Source: Flavobacteriales bacterium
GTDB taxonomy: Bacteria; Bacteroidota; Bacteroidia; Flavobacteriales; UA16
Assembly: GCA_028141885.1 (NCBI GenBank)
Contig: JAOIQU010000022.1
Location: 1 to 24,801 of the forward strand
Reading direction: 5' to 3'
DNA: 24,801 nucleotides
The notes under the pieces: model-generated
Database searches by the model: none
What the model saw: the letters and a program-made list of their open reading frames with translations, nothing else
What the model was told of the DNA's origin: nothing
Program-made: the position numbers and the translations under genes
Part shown: piece by piece, positions 21,901 through 24,801 of the stretch
Layout: every line of letters begins with the position of its first letter
How positions within the stretch are numbered: the stretch's first letter is position 1

Positions 21901-22534
21901 GCCGCAAAGCTACGATGTATTCATGCTGAATCGAAGGGTGAAATTTCGCCCTGTCCTCGCGGGAAACGCGGGAGAAATTGGCATGGACGCTGGCCAATCC
22001 ATCCACATGGTCGACCCTCCCAAGGAGATGCTGCGCGACTTGCCCAACGCACTCAAACAGCACCCTGACTTGACCGAAGTGCTCATCGAATCCTCAGACC
22101 TCGAGGCCACCTGGATGACGTTCTGTTCAGGGTACCATGAATTGGCCGCTGCGGGCGGCGTGGTGAAAGATGCCGAAGGACACATTTTGTGGATCCAACG
22201 GAATGGGAAATGGGATTTACCCAAGGGCAAGCTGGAACACGGTGAAAGCCTGGAGGACGCCGCGATTCGCGAAGTTTTCGAAGAGACTGGAATCGAAAAT
22301 GTCACCATCACAGGTGAAGCCTTCAACACCTTCCACACGTACGAAGCAGGAGGTGTGATCCACTTGAAATCCACGTTTTGGTATCCCATGCGTCACGACG
22401 GCATCCAGACGCGAGGCTGTCCGCAAGCCATTGAAGGCATCACCGATGTCACGTGGCTCATGCCTCCGTTTTCTGAGGAGGTCTTGACAAAGACGTTCGG
22501 AAGCATCAAGGTGGTGCTGGACGAGCTCATTTGA
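21899..22534 (+). CDS. NUDIX hydrolase
   Basis: NUDIX enzymes cleave nucleoside diphosphate-linked substrates. The 211-residue protein has a ~75-residue N-terminal region, then the NUDIX fold (about 83-205). The box is complete: Gly-x5-Glu-x7-Arg-Glu-x2-Glu-Glu-x-Gly, seen as GKLEHGESLEDAAIREVFEE followed by TGI. LWIQRNGKWDLPKGKL precedes it. The opening segment YDVFMLNRRVKFRP resembles the short N-terminal beta-strand of Bacteroidota NUDIX proteins beside pyrE, which favours the ATG at 21899 over the ATG at 21923; an ATG at 21893 would add two residues. The start codon overlaps the opposing pyrE start. The C-terminus ends 36 bases from the convergent Trp-rich gene. The substrate is not known. 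Confidence 0.9.
   Translation: MPQSYDVFMLNRRVKFRPVLAGNAGEIGMDAGQSIHMVDPPKEMLRDLPNALKQHPDLTEVLIESSDLEATWMTFCSGYHELAAAGGVVKDAEGHILWIQRNGKWDLPKGKLEHGESLEDAAIREVFEETGIENVTITGEAFNTFHTYEAGGVIHLKSTFWYPMRHDGIQTRGCPQAIEGITDVTWLMPPFSEEVLTKTFGSIKVVLDELI
21905..21912 (-). promoter_or_regulatory. Bacteroidota-type -7 box (TAGCTTTG) for pyrE
   Basis: Minus-strand 21912-21905 reads TAGCTTTG, identical to the ridA box. Only four bases separate it from the pyrE ATG, so transcription would begin at or very near the start codon. It lies inside the NUDIX coding region. Confidence 0.45.
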
Positions 22535-22570
22535 TCCCCATACACCAGACAGAATCGGACGCAAGACGCG

Positions 22571-24013
22571 TCAACGAACTGTAATTTGCCAGCGTTTGAG
22601 CTGGGCGAAAAGGCCATTGCTCGGTAGAGGCGCGTGGTGGCTTTGAATTTCACCATCAGGTCGCACCACAACCACCTGAGGGACGCCTGTCAAATCCAAT
22701 CGATCCCACCAACTCGGATTTCGACCAACCCAACGCAATCGTTCACGAGTGCTTTGTCGCTGCGAAAGAGTGTTTGCCCAGCCTTCCTCTGAAGCATCGA
22801 CGGACAACACCCCCCACGTCACGCCTCTTAGTGCCTGGTTGTCCATCCAGTTTCTCAGCAAGGCCCACTCGCGCAGACCTGCGATGGATCCGGAGCGCAC
22901 CACAAGCCAGACGCACCATTGATCGTCTCCAGCCCATGCGGTGGAGAGCTCGCCGCTTGGTGTCATCCAACGCTCGTCTCCCCAGGCTTGCGCAGTGAGG
23001 ACGTAATCCTTGTCCAATTCATGTTGGCGTCGAAGTTGCGCGACGTCACAATCGTCGGTCCATCGAAGCTCCCACCAAGACTCCGCCCACCGGGACCAAG
23101 ATTCATTCGTTCCCATCCACATCGCCACGTGCAACTCGTCCAACGACCATCCAGTGACCGATCGCAAGCTGTCCACGTCACCTGTGGCCACCCACGAACG
23201 CCACGGAAGACGTTCCTCTTCAAGCGAATTCCACCACACGTCATGCGTCATCGCCCAAACGCTGCACCAACCGGGTGACCTCAGTCGCGCCTTCCACGAC
23301 CTGCTGTCTTGAGAAGCGGCACGCCACCTTTTCAGCACTTCTCCTTCTGCCCGGGATCCCAAGCTCATCCTCCAGCTTCGAATCGACGCTTCCATCAAAT
23401 CCCCCCACAGGGTGTGGGCTGGCACCGTCAAAAACCGTTGAAGGACAGAGTCTGACATGGCCAGCGATTCGGCAAGCCGATCTGCCGCTTCTGCTTTTTC
23501 CTCAAGATTGCCCCCAACCGCACCTGTGACCATCAACTGATCCAAATCAAGCGAATCAAGCGTGTACTGCGACCACCGATCCAACCTCGCGAGTTGCGAG
23601 CCGGGATGATTGGCTGGATAGATGACATCTGCAGGATTCCCCCTGAGTCCAGCAATGGGCTCATTGGGCCAAATCAACGTCAAGGAATCGATGCCAGCAC
23701 TCCCATTCCAACCTTCCACCACCACAGTCCACGACCACGGCAGCGCCTCCAAATTGTACACCCCATCGGCGACTTGAGGCCACTGACACCAGCCGGCACT
23801 GTCCACCACCAAAACCTCACTTTGGACCGCATCGCGCGTGACCCCATCCAACCACGAACTCACATGAAGCACAATGCCTGCGAGTTCATTTTGGCTGGCC
23901 GGTTCGCCTTGCTCATCCACCCATCGGATGACCACATCGGTTTGGGCAAACATGCCGCCGCTGACCAAGAACCACAGCGTGACAAGCGCCAACCAAGACG
24001 CCTTGTTCTTCAT
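22571..24013 (-). CDS. Tryptophan-rich exported protein with degenerate thioredoxin-like C-terminus (480 aa)
   Basis: The ATG at 24013 overlaps the coaD stop by four bases (ATGA) and gives a clear signal peptide (MKNKASWLALVTLWFLVSGG, then MFAQ). By hand count about 41 of 480 residues are Trp (roughly 8.5 per cent), spread through the whole protein, far above normal. The last ~120 residues look like a thioredoxin/TlpA-type fold: WCVWLVVRSGSIAGLREW stands where TlpA has its first strand and CxxC helix, but CxxC is replaced by SIAG; then WGVLSVDASEE, and LTGVPQVVVVRPDGEI with the cis-Pro segment (GVPQ), ending with LFAQLKRW. Redox activity is thus unlikely. The N-terminal ~350 residues have no family I recognise, with an early Ig-like beta segment (TDVVIRWVDEQGEPA). 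A second start four codons upstream (24025) is less likely. Confidence 0.75.
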   Translation of the reverse strand: MKNKASWLALVTLWFLVSGGMFAQTDVVIRWVDEQGEPASQNELAGIVLHVSSWLDGVTRDAVQSEVLVVDSAGWCQWPQVADGVYNLEALPWSWTVVVEGWNGSAGIDSLTLIWPNEPIAGLRGNPADVIYPANHPGSQLARLDRWSQYTLDSLDLDQLMVTGAVGGNLEEKAEAADRLAESLAMSDSVLQRFLTVPAHTLWGDLMEASIRSWRMSLGSRAEGEVLKRWRAASQDSRSWKARLRSPGWCSVWAMTHDVWWNSLEEERLPWRSWVATGDVDSLRSVTGWSLDELHVAMWMGTNESWSRWAESWWELRWTDDCDVAQLRRQHELDKDYVLTAQAWGDERWMTPSGELSTAWAGDDQWCVWLVVRSGSIAGLREWALLRNWMDNQALRGVTWGVLSVDASEEGWANTLSQRQSTRERLRWVGRNPSWWDRLDLTGVPQVVVVRPDGEIQSHHAPLPSNGLFAQLKRWQITVR

Positions 24014-24477
24014 GGTTTGAGCCATGGCAATGTGGCCTTTGGGACAAATGACGACACGTCCCCTCCGTGGTGCAGGACATCGCGCACCACAGTGGAATGA
24101 ATGGCGGCATGTTGAGGGTCTGTCAGCAAAATCACGGTGTCCAAATGCGGGTGCATGGCACGTGTCATTTGGGCAATGGTTTGTTCGTAGCTCAAATCGA
24201 CCCCATTTCTCACCCCACGCAACAGGAAGTTTGCGCCTTGAGCTTTCGCAAAGTCGGCGGTCAGCCCTTCAAAGGAGGCCACCTCGACGGTTGGACAATC
24301 TTCAAACGTGACGGAGAGCATCTCCACACGATCCCCAATCGTGAACATGCCTTTTTTGGAGCTGTGTCGCCCCACGGCCACGACAATCTTGTCGAACAAA
24401 GGAATGGCCCTCCGAACCACATCTTCATGCCCCTTTGTCACGGGATCAAACGAACCTGGGAAAATCGCTACACGCAT
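24010..24477 (-). CDS. coaD: Phosphopantetheine adenylyltransferase
   Basis: CoaD transfers AMP from ATP to 4'-phosphopantetheine, the penultimate step of coenzyme A synthesis. The 155-residue length is normal. Marks of the nucleotidyltransferase fold are FPGSFDPVTKGHEDVVRRA (6-24) with the GH of the HxGH-type site, VGRHSSKKGMFT (35-46), LLRGVRNGVDLSYE (85-98) and IHSTVVRDV near the end (ISSTxxR type). The ATG at 24477 abuts the rsmD stop exactly (TGA then ATG). The Trp-rich gene follows with a four-base overlap. rsmD-coaD is a widely conserved pair. Confidence 0.96.
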   Translation of the reverse strand: MRVAIFPGSFDPVTKGHEDVVRRAIPLFDKIVVAVGRHSSKKGMFTIGDRVEMLSVTFEDCPTVEVASFEGLTADFAKAQGANFLLRGVRNGVDLSYEQTIAQMTRAMHPHLDTVILLTDPQHAAIHSTVVRDVLHHGGDVSSFVPKATLPWLKP

Positions 24478-24801
24478 TCAGTCGAAGTTAAACAAACTGA
24501 AGTGGACGTGCCCATACTTCCTCGAAAGCATGTGGCCTTCTTGATTTGAAACGTCCACCCGCTCCCCGTGCTCCAAAATGAACCAACCTCCAGAAGCCAG
24601 CACGCCACTTTCCCGCACAACTTCAGGCAGACTGGTCAATCTCGGCATGTCGTAAGGCGGATCTGCAAACACCAGGTCAAATTGAGTCAGCGGCTTGTTC
24701 AAGAACGTCCAAACGTCTGCACACACGGTGTGCAAATCGTCGCTTCCCAGCTGGGCGGCTTGGGCCATGGCAAATCGGCACGCCTTGGGCGCTTTTTCAA
24801 C
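24478..24801 (-). CDS. rsmD: 16S rRNA guanine-966 N2-methyltransferase RsmD, C-terminal part
   Basis: The minus-strand frame is open to the window edge and ends at TGA 24480-24478, giving the last 107 residues of a protein whose start lies outside. It begins VEKAPKACRFAMAQAAQLG and contains FADPPYD, the D-P-P-Y motif of N-methyltransferases acting on exocyclic amines, followed by a helical end with ILEHGERVDVS. RsmD methylates G966 of 16S rRNA during 30S assembly. The adjacency to coaD (no gap) is the classical rsmD-coaD arrangement and supports the call. Confidence 0.9.
   Translation of the reverse strand, partial: VEKAPKACRFAMAQAAQLGSDDLHTVCADVWTFLNKPLTQFDLVFADPPYDMPRLTSLPEVVRESGVLASGGWFILEHGERVDVSNQEGHMLSRKYGHVHFSLFNFD

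Noticed and set aside
22558..22572. GACGC/GCGTC hairpin between the convergent NUDIX and Trp-rich genes
   Set aside because: Only five pairs and no T-run on either strand; too weak to call a terminator.

Overview
The window is a gene-dense stretch, GC-rich by eye, of a Bacteroidota chromosome, most likely Flavobacteriales-like. The evidence is a Bacteroidota-type LptD, a DUF6728-like small membrane protein, the amidase-MlaD-FeS order, the rsfS-ftsH-cdsA-psd order, and Bacteroidota-type -7 promoter boxes (TAnnTTTG) between divergent genes. The species cannot be named from this sequence. I see no tRNA, rRNA, insertion sequence, prophage or CRISPR, and no gene-free stretch above 300 bases; the longest gap is about 136 bases.

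Layout. 1-1572 (+): 3' part of lptD. 1590-2156 (-): ridA followed by a 55-residue membrane protein. 2198-2839 (+): a PabA/TrpG-type glutamine amidotransferase. 2788-6165 (-): an operon of three surface-type proteins (TPR+CsgG, long LPP20-like lipoprotein, short LPP20-like lipoprotein). 6150-14374 (+): amidase, MCE/MlaD protein, membrane Fe-S oxidoreductase, CCG-domain Fe-S protein, fabG, a large VWA-like membrane protein, and an SPFH/prohibitin protein. 14393-14483: two hairpins between convergent units. 14511-19953 (-): a tightly packed operon, rsfS-ftsH-DUF2007-cdsA-psd-cinA-rpmB. 20047-20814 (+): birA. 20840-21900 (-): pyrE and an SRPBCC protein. 21899-22534 (+): NUDIX hydrolase. 22571-24801 (-): rsmD (partial), coaD, and a tryptophan-rich exported protein with a degenerate thioredoxin-like end.

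Most of the window is envelope and housekeeping biology: LPS assembly, cell-wall hydrolysis, lipid transport, phospholipid head-group synthesis, membrane proteolysis, fatty-acid reduction, ribosome assembly and cofactor synthesis. The least explained parts are the CsgG/LPP20/LPP20 trio at 2788-6165 and the Trp-rich protein at 22571-24013. Four divergent gene pairs have very short or overlapping 5' ends, with TAnnTTTG-like boxes on both strands. In two of these pairs the box lies so close to the start codon that the mRNA would be nearly leaderless or the annotated start would be wrong.
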